A stretch of 19,078 nt of DNA, from assembly GCA_030642335.1 (NCBI GenBank), contig DAOWNX010000003.1:1-19078 (forward strand). Reading direction: 5' to 3'. The translations under genes were made by a program, and so were the position numbers. How positions within the stretch are numbered: the stretch's first letter is position 1; each line of letters begins with the position of its first letter. This DNA is from Caldisericota bacterium. GTDB lineage: Bacteria > Caldisericota > Caldisericia > Caldisericales > Caldisericaceae. The notes beneath the pieces are model-generated. The model made no database searches, was not told the DNA's origin, and saw nothing but the letters and a program-made list of their open reading frames with translations. Shown in pieces: positions 7,768 to 16,700 of the stretch.

Positions 7768-8676
7768 ATGGCAAAAAATACATACATAGACGGCGGAACA
7801 ACTACTTCAGAAACCTACAGTTACTGGAGAAAAGTATTCCAGAGACTTAGAAAACATCATCTTGCAATGATAGCACTCTTCGTACTTGGACTTTTAATTT
7901 TAGTAGTAGTATTAGCAAAACCACTTTCGTTTGGAAACGACCCTTACACATATATAAAATCTGTTCCCTGGATTGCACGCCCAGAACTTGCACCCCCAGG
8001 ACCTGGACATCCATTGGGATTAGATAACATGGCAAGAGATGCCTGGTCGAGAATACTATATGGAGGACGCGTTTCTCTTGCAGTAGGATTTATATGTAGC
8101 TTTGTAGGGGCATCAATAGGCCTATTTTTTGGACTAATAGCAGGGTATTTTGGTGGGATAGCAGATATGCTTATTATGCGTTTCACAGACTTTATGCTTT
8201 CCATTCCTGTTCTTCCTATAATGGTTGTTTTAGCCGCAGTAATTCGCGGATCGCTCGCTGCAATCATATTTATCATTTCAGTTTTTAGCTGGATGGGTGT
8301 AGCAAGGCTGGTAAGAGGAGAAGTGCTTTCTTTAAAAGAACAGGAGTTTACAGAAGCAGCAAAAGCAATAGGAGAAAGCCCCGCAAGAATAATGATTATA
8401 CACCTCCTTCCCAACACAATGGCCCCTGTAATTGTTGCTTCCACTCTTGCAATTGCCGGTAACATCATTTATGAAGCAACGCTTTCTTTCTTAGGGTTAG
8501 GAATAAGACAACCTACTCCAAGCTGGGGTAACATGTTAAATGGAGCCCAAACCTTTATGCTTACTGCTCCCTGGCTTATGTGGTGGCCTGGAATTGCAAT
8601 TTTGATAACCACACTTGCATTTAACTTTTTAGGTGACGGGCTGCGTGATGCATTAGACCCAAGGCTTTATAGGTAG
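7768..8676 (+). CDS. dppC: ABC transporter permease, DppC/OppC family
   Basis: The second pore subunit, 302 residues. The N-terminal cytoplasmic part and first span (about 32-50) are followed by the periplasmic segment and the DppC hallmark 'HPLGLDNMARDAWSRILYGG' (81-100). The EAA loop lies at about 192-222 (EFTEAAKAIGES, then 'HLLPNTMAPVIV'), and the protein ends in 'GDGLRDALDPRLYR'. AGGAGG at 7757-7762 overlaps the stop of the preceding gene and is 5 bp from ATG 7768, which shows tight coupling with the partner permease. Another ATG at 7763 is out of frame. Identification at family level is firm. Confidence 0.93.
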   Translation: MAKNTYIDGGTTTSETYSYWRKVFQRLRKHHLAMIALFVLGLLILVVVLAKPLSFGNDPYTYIKSVPWIARPELAPPGPGHPLGLDNMARDAWSRILYGGRVSLAVGFICSFVGASIGLFFGLIAGYFGGIADMLIMRFTDFMLSIPVLPIMVVLAAVIRGSLAAIIFIISVFSWMGVARLVRGEVLSLKEQEFTEAAKAIGESPARIMIIHLLPNTMAPVIVASTLAIAGNIIYEATLSFLGLGIRQPTPSWGNMLNGAQTFMLTAPWLMWWPGIAILITTLAFNFLGDGLRDALDPRLYR

Positions 8677-8687
8677 AGGTGAGAAAA

Positions 8688-9686
8688 ATGGAAAAAGAAC
8701 TTTTATTAGAAGTAAAAAATTTAAAAACATACTTCTACACGGACGATGGAATAGTAAAAGCAGTTGATGGTATAAATCTAAAACTTCATAAAAGCGAAGT
8801 TTTGGGTCTCGTAGGGGAAAGCGGGTGCGGCAAAAGTGTAGCGTCGCTTTCAGTTCTTAGATTAGTAGATCAACCCGGCAAAAATGCAGGAGGAGAAATA
8901 ATATTTAAAGGAGAAGACCTTCTTAAAAAAAGTGAAGAAGAAATGAGAAAAATTAGAGGTTCAGAAATAGCAATGATATTCCAGGAGCCAATGACCGCAT
9001 TAAATCCAGTATATACTATCGGAGATCAAGTTATGGAAGCAATTCTTATACATCAGGATGTAAATGAAGAAGAAGCAAAAAAGAAAACGATAGAAATGCT
9101 TGATCTTGTAGGCATCCCTGATCCAAAAAAGCGATTCAATGAATATCCGCATGAGATGAGCGGCGGAATGAGACAAAGGGCAATGATTGCTATGGCAATG
9201 TCTTGCAATCCAGATCTCCTCATCTCTGATGAGGCAACAACTGCACTGGATGTGACGATTCAAGCACAAATTCTGGAATTAATGAAAGATTTGCAGAAAA
9301 GAATTGACACAGCTATTCTTTTTATCACACATGACCTTGCCCTTGTTGCTGAAATGGCAGACACCGTCGCAGTAGCCTATATGGGAAAAATTGTAGAATA
9401 CTCATCTGTAAAAAATATATTTAAAGATCCGAGACACCCTTACACATATGGGCTTCTAAAATCCATACCAAGCTTAATTAGTAAAAAAACAAAACAACCA
9501 CTGCCTGCAATTGAAGGAATGATACCAAGTCCATATAGCATGCCAAAAGGATGCTATTTTCATCCAAGATGTCCATTTGCAACAGATGAATGTAGAAAGA
9601 ACATACCGGAGCTAAAAGAAATCGAACCAGGTCATCTGGTAAGATGTTTCCATCCGGTAGAAAACACCAAGGGGGTATCCAAATAA
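8688..9686 (+). CDS. dppD: ABC transporter ATPase, DppD/OppD family
   Basis: One of the two ATP-hydrolysing subunits, 332 residues. Walker A GESGCGKS is at 43-50, Q-loop Gln at 99, signature MSGGM at 157-161, Walker B with LLISDE ending at 182 and the switch His at 215 (FITHD). The position after the catalytic Glu is Ala (DEATTALD), where Pro is more usual. The C-terminal oligopeptide-type extension carries Cys 289, 295, 302 and 320, spaced like the four ligands of the [4Fe-4S] cluster reported in some DppD/OppD proteins. ATG 8688 is chosen over the in-frame GTG 8679 because GAGGTGA (8676-8682) is placed for the ATG and contains the GTG. It sits 11 bp after the permease stop and overlaps the next ATPase by 1 bp. 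Confidence 0.93.
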   Translation: MEKELLLEVKNLKTYFYTDDGIVKAVDGINLKLHKSEVLGLVGESGCGKSVASLSVLRLVDQPGKNAGGEIIFKGEDLLKKSEEEMRKIRGSEIAMIFQEPMTALNPVYTIGDQVMEAILIHQDVNEEEAKKKTIEMLDLVGIPDPKKRFNEYPHEMSGGMRQRAMIAMAMSCNPDLLISDEATTALDVTIQAQILELMKDLQKRIDTAILFITHDLALVAEMADTVAVAYMGKIVEYSSVKNIFKDPRHPYTYGLLKSIPSLISKKTKQPLPAIEGMIPSPYSMPKGCYFHPRCPFATDECRKNIPELKEIEPGHLVRCFHPVENTKGVSK

Positions 9687-10687
9687 TGAAAAAATCAATA
9701 TTGGAAGTCAAAAATCTAAAAAAATACTTCCCTGTTGTAGGTGGTGTTTTCAGTAAGCCAATCGCCTGGGTAAAAGCTGTTGACGATATATCGTTTAGTA
9801 TTTTCGAAGGAGAAACATTTTCTCTTGTAGGAGAAAGCGGAAGTGGCAAAACCACTACTGGAAAAACGATTTTAAAGTTAATTAAACCCACAGCTGGACA
9901 AATTATCGCAGAAGATATAGATATAACAAACTTTTCTGCATCCGAAATGAGACCTTTGAGAAGAGATATGCAAATCATCTTTCAAGATCCATATGGTTCG
10001 CTAAACCCTCGTCTTCCAGTCGGAGAAATTATTAGAGAACCATTGGTTGTACATCGTGTAGGTAATAAAAAAGAACAGGAAGAAAGAGTAGTAGAAGCAA
10101 TGCAAGTTGTGGGACTACGCCCGGGATATTTGCATAGATACCCACATGAATTTTCTGGAGGCCAAAGACAAAGAATAGGTATAGCAAGGGCTATTGTGCT
10201 TAATCCAAAATTCATTGTTGCAGATGAGCCAGTTTCAGCACTGGATGCATCCATTCAATCTCAAGTGCTGAATTTATTAATGGATCTTCAACAAAAACTT
10301 TCCCTCACTTATTTATTTATTGCGCACAATTTGGCTGTAGTAAGACATGTCTCCGATAGGATTGGGGTAATGTATCTAGGCAAATTAATGGAAATTACAG
10401 ATACAATGGAACTCTTTAATAATCCTTTACATCCATATACACAAGCTCTGCTCTCAGCCATACCAATTCCTGACCCTGAAATTAAAAAGGAAAGAATTAT
10501 CCTGGCAGGCGATATTCCTTCGCCAATAAATCCACCTTCAGGATGCGTATTCAGAACTCGCTGTATATATGCGCAGGATATTTGTGCAGAAAAAACACCT
10601 CAATTAGTTGATATAGGAAATGGTCACTTTACAGCCTGTCATTTTGTTAAAAAGGGTGGAAAGACAGAATTTACAAAGAAATCTTAA
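9686..10687 (+). CDS. dppF: ABC transporter ATPase, DppF/OppF family
   Basis: The partner ATPase, 333 residues. Walker A GESGSGKT is at 49-56, the Q-loop at 100 (FQD), signature FSGGQ at 156-160, Walker B FIVADE ends at 181 and the switch His is 214 within FIAHNLAVV, with Asn where Asp is common. The C-terminal extension has Cys 287, 293, 300 and 318, the same spacing as in the DppD-like partner (C-x5-C-x6-C-x17-C). ATG 9686 is used because its A is the last base of the preceding stop (TAATG) and AAGGGGG at 9669-9675 is 10 bp upstream; a longer in-frame reading from 9644 would run back into dppD. It is the last gene of the transporter unit and is followed by a terminator. Confidence 0.93.
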   Translation: MKKSILEVKNLKKYFPVVGGVFSKPIAWVKAVDDISFSIFEGETFSLVGESGSGKTTTGKTILKLIKPTAGQIIAEDIDITNFSASEMRPLRRDMQIIFQDPYGSLNPRLPVGEIIREPLVVHRVGNKKEQEERVVEAMQVVGLRPGYLHRYPHEFSGGQRQRIGIARAIVLNPKFIVADEPVSALDASIQSQVLNLLMDLQQKLSLTYLFIAHNLAVVRHVSDRIGVMYLGKLMEITDTMELFNNPLHPYTQALLSAIPIPDPEIKKERIILAGDIPSPINPPSGCVFRTRCIYAQDICAEKTPQLVDIGNGHFTACHFVKKGGKTEFTKKS

Positions 10688-10709
10688 TTTCAAATTAAAA
10701 TCATCATAT

Positions 10710-10749
10710 AATAGGTCGGGGATTTAAATATACCTGGCCTATTTTGTTT
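10710..10749 (+). terminator. Rho-independent terminator of the transporter operon
   Basis: The arms AATAGGTCGGG (10710-10720) and CCTGGCCTATT (10733-10743) form an 11-bp stem with two G-T wobbles around a 12-base AT-rich loop. TTTTGTTT (10742-10749) follows immediately as the U-tract. It lies 22 bp after the last ATPase stop and before the phosphatase promoter. Confidence 0.8.
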
Positions 10750-10779
10750 GTATAAAAATATATGAAATTACAAAAGAAA

Positions 10780-10788
10780 TGATATAAT
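10780..10788 (+). promoter_or_regulatory. Extended -10 promoter of the phosphatase gene
   Basis: TGATATAAT is an extended -10 element (TGnTATAAT) 41 bp before ATG 10829. No good -35 is seen at the right distance, which extended -10 promoters tolerate. The expected start, about 10795, coincides with AAAGGAGG at 10795-10802. Confidence 0.55.
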
Positions 10789-10828
10789 TCTGAAAAAGGA
10801 GGATAAACATTTTACACAATATAACAAC

Positions 10829-11566
10829 ATGAAATATGGAATTATTTCAGATATACATAGTAATGTGGAAGCCCTTAACGCTGCAATCGGTAAAATAAAA
10901 GACAAAGGCGTTGAATCAATCATATGTTGCGGAGACATTGTGGGATATGGGCCTGATCCTGAAGAATGCATAACAATATTTAAAGAACTCCCCATTCATT
11001 CAGTTATAGGAAACCATGATTATGCCATAAATTATACAAATGAAGAACAATCTTTTAATACTTACGCACGCCTTGCCATCAGATGGACAAGAAAAAATCT
11101 TTCCAAAAATTCAAAAACCTTTCTTAAAAATCTTCCTTTTTTTTTAGAGCAAGAAAATTTTACTATTTTTCATGGAATATTTGATGAGAAAAACCCTTTT
11201 AAATATCTAATAACCGCACAAGACGCAGTAAAAAACTTTACAGACATCAAAACCCAGATTGGATTTTTCGGTCATTCGCATGTTGCAGGCTATTTTATAC
11301 AAACTAAAAATAAAAAAATAAGTTATTATTCTTGCATAGAAGGTTGTAAATTTATACTACAAAAAGACAACCAATACCTCATTAATGTTGGGAGTGTAGG
11401 ACAACCAAGAGATGGAAATCCTGAAGCTGCCTTTGCAGTCTATGATACTTCTTACAACACTATGGAAATTGTACGTTTTCAATATGACATAGAAGCAGTT
11501 TATAAAAAAATAATTAAAGCTCATCTCCCAAACTTTTTAGGAGATAGATTATTTAGTGGGGTTTAG
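10829..11566 (+). CDS. Calcineurin-like metallophosphatase (YfcE/MJ0936-like)
   Basis: A soluble 245-residue phosphoesterase. All metal-site motifs are present in order: DIHSN (8-12), GDIVGYGPDP (35-44), GNHD (61-64), a lone His at 115 and GHSH (148-151), followed by the family segment 'NVGSVGQPRDG'. Such enzymes hydrolyse phosphomono- or diesters with Mn or other divalent metals; the natural substrate is rarely known. ATG 10829 starts exactly at the expected N-terminus of the fold (MKYGIISDIH). The nearest strong ribosome site is AAAGGAGG at 10795-10802, 26 bp upstream, too far to be standard, and no in-frame start lies between them. It has its own promoter after the transporter terminator. 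Its 3' end overlaps the opposing flippase-like gene by 14 bp. Confidence 0.88.
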   Translation: MKYGIISDIHSNVEALNAAIGKIKDKGVESIICCGDIVGYGPDPEECITIFKELPIHSVIGNHDYAINYTNEEQSFNTYARLAIRWTRKNLSKNSKTFLKNLPFFLEQENFTIFHGIFDEKNPFKYLITAQDAVKNFTDIKTQIGFFGHSHVAGYFIQTKNKKISYYSCIEGCKFILQKDNQYLINVGSVGQPRDGNPEAAFAVYDTSYNTMEIVRFQYDIEAVYKKIIKAHLPNFLGDRLFSGV

Positions 11567-12614
11567 ATTTTTTCTTTTTAGAAAGATTGATCCAGGTCGT
11601 TACTCCACCAAAAATAATTAGCAAATAATGAGAAAATACTCTCCAAACAATGACAAACACACCAATAAGCGGCTGTGGAATAAGCCCTGCAAATAGAGCC
11701 AAAATTCCTATCTCTGCAGTGCCACTCCCGCCCGGTGTGGGTATATAAGCCGAAGCAATAAAAAAAATGAGGGCTGTAATAACAATTTGTGGCCACGGAG
11801 ACTGCACACCTAATCCCCTGAGAAGAATCACGGGAGTAAACAACACCAAACCCCAGGCTACAAAGCTTAATATAAAAGCATGCAATAGATACACTTTTCG
11901 CGATTTAAACATTTTGTTGCGTGCTATTTCAAAATCTACAACTATCTTTCTCATCTGCTCTATGGAACTTTCCAATTTTACCTTAGGAATGATTCTTCTA
12001 AAAAACTTTTTCCTTGATAAATTTTCTATCCATTTTTCAACGATATGCGGTTTAAACACAGAAAAAATAAAAAATAAAAAAAATATTAAAGTAAGAATTA
12101 TCCCTGTGTTTATCAAATTATTAATTGCCTTAGAAAGATGCCATTGTGTTTTTGTAAGAGCAATCCACATGGGAAGAAGTGCAAAAACAGAAAGTCGTGT
12201 AAACGTTCCAATAAATGTTTTAATAGCAACAATGGCTGTAGAATCTCCTGGTTTTACCGCATTGTCTCGCGAAAGTAAGAATATCTGAAACGGTTCTCCT
12301 CCCCCTCCGGCAAAAGGAGTAATACGAGAAAAAAACCCTCCTATGAGAAATATATTCAAACAATCCTTAAATACTATCTTATACTCAAGTGCATTTGCAA
12401 TGATTTTTATCACGTATGCTTCAATAATCCAATCAAAAAACATTAAAGAAAAAGCAAAAACAAGATAGGAAACTTTAAACGCTTTTATCATTGAAATAAA
12501 ATTCCAATTATGCGTGATAATTGAAACAAATATAATGCCTACAATACCTGCAAGAATTGCATAGACCGTTTCTTTTACTAACTGTTTACCGCTAATTTTT
12601 TTCTCTTCGTTCAT
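11553..12614 (-). CDS. Polytopic flippase-like membrane protein (LPG_synthase_TM / YbhN-UPF0104 family)
   Basis: A 353-residue membrane protein with about eight hydrophobic spans and a basic C-terminus. Family motifs are an N-terminal-half 'ITPFAGGGGEPFQIFLL' (98-114) and the hallmark 'IPTPGGSGTAE' (291-301), as in the transmembrane domain of lysylphosphatidylglycerol synthase and the YbhN/AglD2 proteins. It lacks the soluble aminoacyl-transferase domain, so it probably does not aminoacylate lipids; a lipid or glycolipid transport role is proposed for relatives. It is the last gene of the pth-mfd-mazG operon and its start lies inside the 3' end of mazG (23-bp overlap), with no good ribosome site, implying coupling. 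Its last 14 bp overlap the opposing phosphatase gene. Confidence 0.8.
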   Translation of the reverse strand: MNEEKKISGKQLVKETVYAILAGIVGIIFVSIITHNWNFISMIKAFKVSYLVFAFSLMFFDWIIEAYVIKIIANALEYKIVFKDCLNIFLIGGFFSRITPFAGGGGEPFQIFLLSRDNAVKPGDSTAIVAIKTFIGTFTRLSVFALLPMWIALTKTQWHLSKAINNLINTGIILTLIFFLFFIFSVFKPHIVEKWIENLSRKKFFRRIIPKVKLESSIEQMRKIVVDFEIARNKMFKSRKVYLLHAFILSFVAWGLVLFTPVILLRGLGVQSPWPQIVITALIFFIASAYIPTPGGSGTAEIGILALFAGLIPQPLIGVFVIVWRVFSHYLLIIFGGVTTWINLSKKKKSKPH

Positions 12615-13788
12615 CCTTTTTTATTTGCTCCCAAATTTTATCAAGTTGCTCATCCGAAAATTTTTCTATCTTATTATCTGTTTTTTCTCTAATTTTTTCA
12701 AATCTTTCCCTAAACTTTTCCATGGAAAGAAATAAAGCATGTGCAGGATCCACATCCGAAAATCTGGAAAGGTTTACCACAGAAAAAAGAAGGTCCCCTA
12801 TTTCACTAGCCGGATCTTTCCCTTGCTCAATCTCCATTTTAACCTCATCCAACTCTTCCTTCACTTTCTGTATAATTTGATCGATGTGAGAAAAGTCAAA
12901 TCCACGTTTCCGTGCTTCATCCTGTATATCAAATGCAGTAATTAAACCTGCAAGCACTTTAGCTATATCTACGGAACGACCATTTTTTTCTATCTTTTTA
13001 ATCGCTTCCCACTGTTTTAATACTTCATTGCTTTGCTTTACACTACTCTCGCCAAATACATGTGGATGTCTCCTATACATCTTGTCGAAAAGTCCATCTA
13101 AAACTTCATCCAGGCTAAACTTTCCCTCTTCTTCCCCAATTACGCTATGTAAAAGAATTTGAAGCAGCACATCCCCTAATTCCTCTGTTATAGAGGAAAA
13201 TGACTCCTTTTTTATTGCCTGTGCAAGTTCTAACGGCTCCTCTATAAGTTCAGGAATAAGCGATTTATGCGTTTGTTCTCTATCCCATGGACACAGCTTT
13301 CGCAACAGTTGAACCTGCATATCTGTCTCATAGAACTTGGTCATTCTTTTATTTAAGTAAAATAGTTTTATATGATCTGCTATATTGTACATAAAATCCT
13401 TCTGTTCATCTGTCCAGTTTAATATAACTTTACTCTCCACCGTTTTAATAGCATTAACAACTTTTTCCCCATTGTATACCAAATAGAGAGCAGCCAACAT
13501 AGATGCTGAAGGCAAATCGTTTTCATAATAAATAACAAACGGGAACCTTATTCGCTTCAAAAATCCAGAGTAAAGAAAAAATTCTCTTAATTCAATTAGA
13601 TCGGACTGTAAAAAAATATCAGCAGAAAAACATTTATGCTCCAGGTTGTAAGGAATTCGTTCTTTAGGAATAGGTTCGTTTGCAAGCAAAATGATTGCCT
13701 TAACTCTTTCTTTCTGTGCATCTTTCATCTTATTTTTTAAAGGTGCCGAATCTACAGCAACCTCGATTTTAATAATCCAATTTAGCAT
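12592..13788 (-). CDS. mazG: MazG nucleoside triphosphate pyrophosphohydrolase with an N-terminal inactive phosphatase-like domain
   Basis: A 398-residue protein. Residues about 155-398 are a classical two-copy MazG. The first copy has CPWDREQTHKSL (166-177), EExxE at 183-187 and ELGD at 203-206; the second has EELDE at 311-315 and EIGD at 329-332, all acidic metal ligands being kept. MazG hydrolyses NTPs to NMPs and pyrophosphate, a housecleaning or stress role. The N-terminal ~120 residues resemble a DUSP23-like dual-specificity phosphatase: 'VKAIILLANEPIP' (29-41), then 'FPFVIYY' (82-88) and 'SASMLAALYLVYNGEKVVNAIKTVE' in two parts. The expected HCxxGxxR loop reads YYENDLPS, so catalytic Cys and Arg are replaced by Tyr 88 and Ser 94. 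ATG 13788 has a GAGGGG site upstream and overlaps mfd by 20 bp. MazG call firm; phosphatase-like call moderate. Confidence 0.9.
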   Translation of the reverse strand: MLNWIIKIEVAVDSAPLKNKMKDAQKERVKAIILLANEPIPKERIPYNLEHKCFSADIFLQSDLIELREFFLYSGFLKRIRFPFVIYYENDLPSASMLAALYLVYNGEKVVNAIKTVESKVILNWTDEQKDFMYNIADHIKLFYLNKRMTKFYETDMQVQLLRKLCPWDREQTHKSLIPELIEEPLELAQAIKKESFSSITEELGDVLLQILLHSVIGEEEGKFSLDEVLDGLFDKMYRRHPHVFGESSVKQSNEVLKQWEAIKKIEKNGRSVDIAKVLAGLITAFDIQDEARKRGFDFSHIDQIIQKVKEELDEVKMEIEQGKDPASEIGDLLFSVVNLSRFSDVDPAHALFLSMEKFRERFEKIREKTDNKIEKFSDEQLDKIWEQIKKDERREKN

Positions 13789-16700
13789 AATTTCTTTCCC
13801 CTCTAAGTATATTTAACGCATTCAACACTTCTACAATTATATCTTTCCCCGTCTCAAAAGAAAGATAATCTTCTCCAAATCTCGCTTTTTTACTTTTATC
13901 AAGAAACAGCTTAACCTTTTCCAGAGAAAGAGTATTCTTTTTATCTATACTGAAGAATACCCTCTTCCCTTCCTGGAATATTTCCTCTATACCTATATCA
14001 CGTGCATCAGCTTCTATAATACCTATTTTCAATAAATTTTCCACTTCGAGGGGAATTTTTCCAAACCTATCAACAATCTCCTCTCCAATATTGTTAATTT
14101 CTAATGAATCTTTTGCTCCAGTAATTCTTCTATAGTAATTCATTCTTTCACTATTTACTGAAATATATCTAGAAGGAATATAGTATTTATCCTTCAATCG
14201 TACTAAAACATCTTTCGTTTCAATTATTTTTTTACCCTTAAGCTCTGCTACTGCTTCATCAAGTAAATTCACATACATATTATAACCAACAGATACAATG
14301 TGTCCATGCTGTTCTTTTCCGAGCATATTTCCCGCTCCTCTTATCTCAAGGTCTTTCATGGCAATTTTTATCCCTGCTCCTTTGCCTTCAAATTCCTTTA
14401 TCGTTTCCAACCGTTCTTCCGCAACAGCTTTTAAGCTTTTATTTTTCGTAAAAAAGAAATATGCAAATGCATTAATATGAGATCGTCCTATTCTTCCTCT
14501 TAATTGATACATCTGCGAAAGCCCAAAATTCTCAGCAGTATCTACAATTAATGTATTCACCGTAGGTATGTCGAGTCCGTTTTCTATAATTGTCGTAGAA
14601 ACAAGTACATCTAATTTTCCTTGATAAAATAAAAGCATGACCTGCTCAATGTCCTCTTTATCCATCTTTCCATGCACAACGTTAATTCTTGCGCTAGTAT
14701 CTTTTAATAAGCTCTTTAACTTCTCAGTAAACTCATAGATATCTTCAATTTTATTGTGAACAAAAAACACCTGCCCTTTTCTATTTAGCTCAAACTGAAT
14801 TGCTTTCACGATAACTTCCCAATTTAAAGGCATCACAAATGTTTTTATAGGAAATCTCCCCACAGGCGGAGTATTGATAAGCGAGATGGATCTCAAGTTG
14901 ATTAAAGAAGAATGCAATGTGCGCGGAATTGGTGTTGCAGTAAGAGTAAGAATATCAATGTTTGCACAAAGCCCCTTAATCTTTTCTTTGTCTCGGACAC
15001 CAAATTTTTGCTCTTCATCGATAATGAGCAACCCTAAATTTTCAAACTTTACATCTTTTGATAAAACTCGATGTGTACCAATTAATATATCCAGGGTTCC
15101 TCCTCTCAATTTTTTCAATATTGTCCTCGTATTTCCTTTAGATGTAAAACGTGAGAGCACATCAACCTCAATTGGAAAAAGATGAAGCCGTTCTCTAAAA
15201 ATTCTTCCGTGTTGCATGGCAAGAATTGTAGTTGGCACAAGCACTACCGCTTGTTTCCCGTTCATCACGACCCTAAGAGCGGCTCTTATTGCAATTTCAG
15301 TTTTACCATAACCAACATCACCGCATACCAACCTATCCATTGGTTTATCTGCTTCCATATCTGACATCACTTCTTCTAATGCTACCTCTTGGTCATCTGT
15401 CAATTCGTAAGGAAAAGAGAGATCTAAGATTTTTTCTTCCTCTCTAAAGGACTTAAATGAAAATCCACCATTCAAGGCCCTTTCAGCCTGTACATGTAAA
15501 AGCTTCCTTGCAAGTTTTTGCGCATTCTCTTTTGCTTCCTCTTTTATATTCCCCCACTCTTTACCGTAAAGTTTATTTAGTGAAATAATTCTTCTATCAC
15601 CTATATACCTTTCGACAAAGCCTATCCTTTCCATTGGAACATATAATTTTTCACCATCTCTATACTCTATAAGAAGGTATTCGCTTTCACTGTCTCCCAT
15701 TTTAAGTTTTACAAGTCCTTTAAATATCCCTACACCAAAATCTTTATGGACAACATAATTGCCTGTTTCTAACTCTTCAACGCTCGCAATTCTTTTGCTA
15801 GACAATAATTTTTTTGCCGGTTTGTGTATTTTATAATGCGGAAACAATTCTTTGTCAGTCAAAATTAAAACTTTTTCGGTTTCTATTCCTTGCTCCATGT
15901 ACCCGTCTATTAGTCGTAGTTTCTGTGTTTTAGATGACGAAATCTCATAAATATCAAGTAATTCCTTCACTCGCTCGTATTCCTCAGTAATAATAATTAT
16001 GTTTTTTTCGTCAAGATAATTCAATATAAAATCTTTAAAAGAAGAAAGTGCGAGAAAATTTTCTGAGAAAGGTTTTATAGGCAATCCAATATATTTCTCA
16101 GAAAAGGGAAACTTACTTAAGTACACAATTTTCCCTTTTTCTATCGATTCTAAGCCTTTTTCAATAATATCTAGAGAAAAAGGAATGATTTCACCTGTGT
16201 CCACACTCTTCTCATATACTTCTTTTGTTTCTCGCATGAAGTTCTTAGTATCAATTGTTTTGTAAATTATTTTTGTGAAGCAATTAATTTCATCGATAAG
16301 AGATGGATACGAGACAATGCCTTTGTTTAAAAAAAATTGGAAGTAATAGTTGATTCCTATCGTATCGCCTGCCCTTAAAGCAGCGAAATCTTCCATTATT
16401 GAATCCTTTAAATATTCATTTTTCTTATTTCTTAAGCATAATTTCACTCGTTCTAAGGCCTTCTTCCATATTCCTTCCGGGAAAAGAAAATAATTAATAG
16501 GATACAGTTCAATGGAAGAAAGAACACTTTCTGACCGCCTTGTCTCTATGTTAAAAAATTTTAGTACTTCTATTTCGTCTTCTTCTCCATAAAGCACCCG
16601 AATGGGTTTTTCATGAGTAAACGTATAGGTATCAACAATATTGCCCTTTACCGAAAATTCGCCACGTTCCGTTACTTCTAAAGTTCGTTTGTAACCAAAC

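Noticed and set aside
7944..8468. Long minus-strand open frame opposite the dppC-like gene
   Set aside because: It is the antisense shadow of a clear permease gene, with no ribosome site and no recognisable domain.
9478..9978. Minus-strand open frame across the junction of the two ATPase genes
   Set aside because: It lies fully antisense to two well-supported genes and its translation shows no motif.
11523..11545. ATCTCC...GGAGAT inverted repeat near the end of the phosphatase gene
   Set aside because: The stem is only 6 bp, is inside the coding region and is not followed directly by a T-run, so it was not called a terminator.
11767..12288. Plus-strand 173-codon frame
   Set aside because: It mirrors the flippase-like gene, whose family motifs are on the minus strand.
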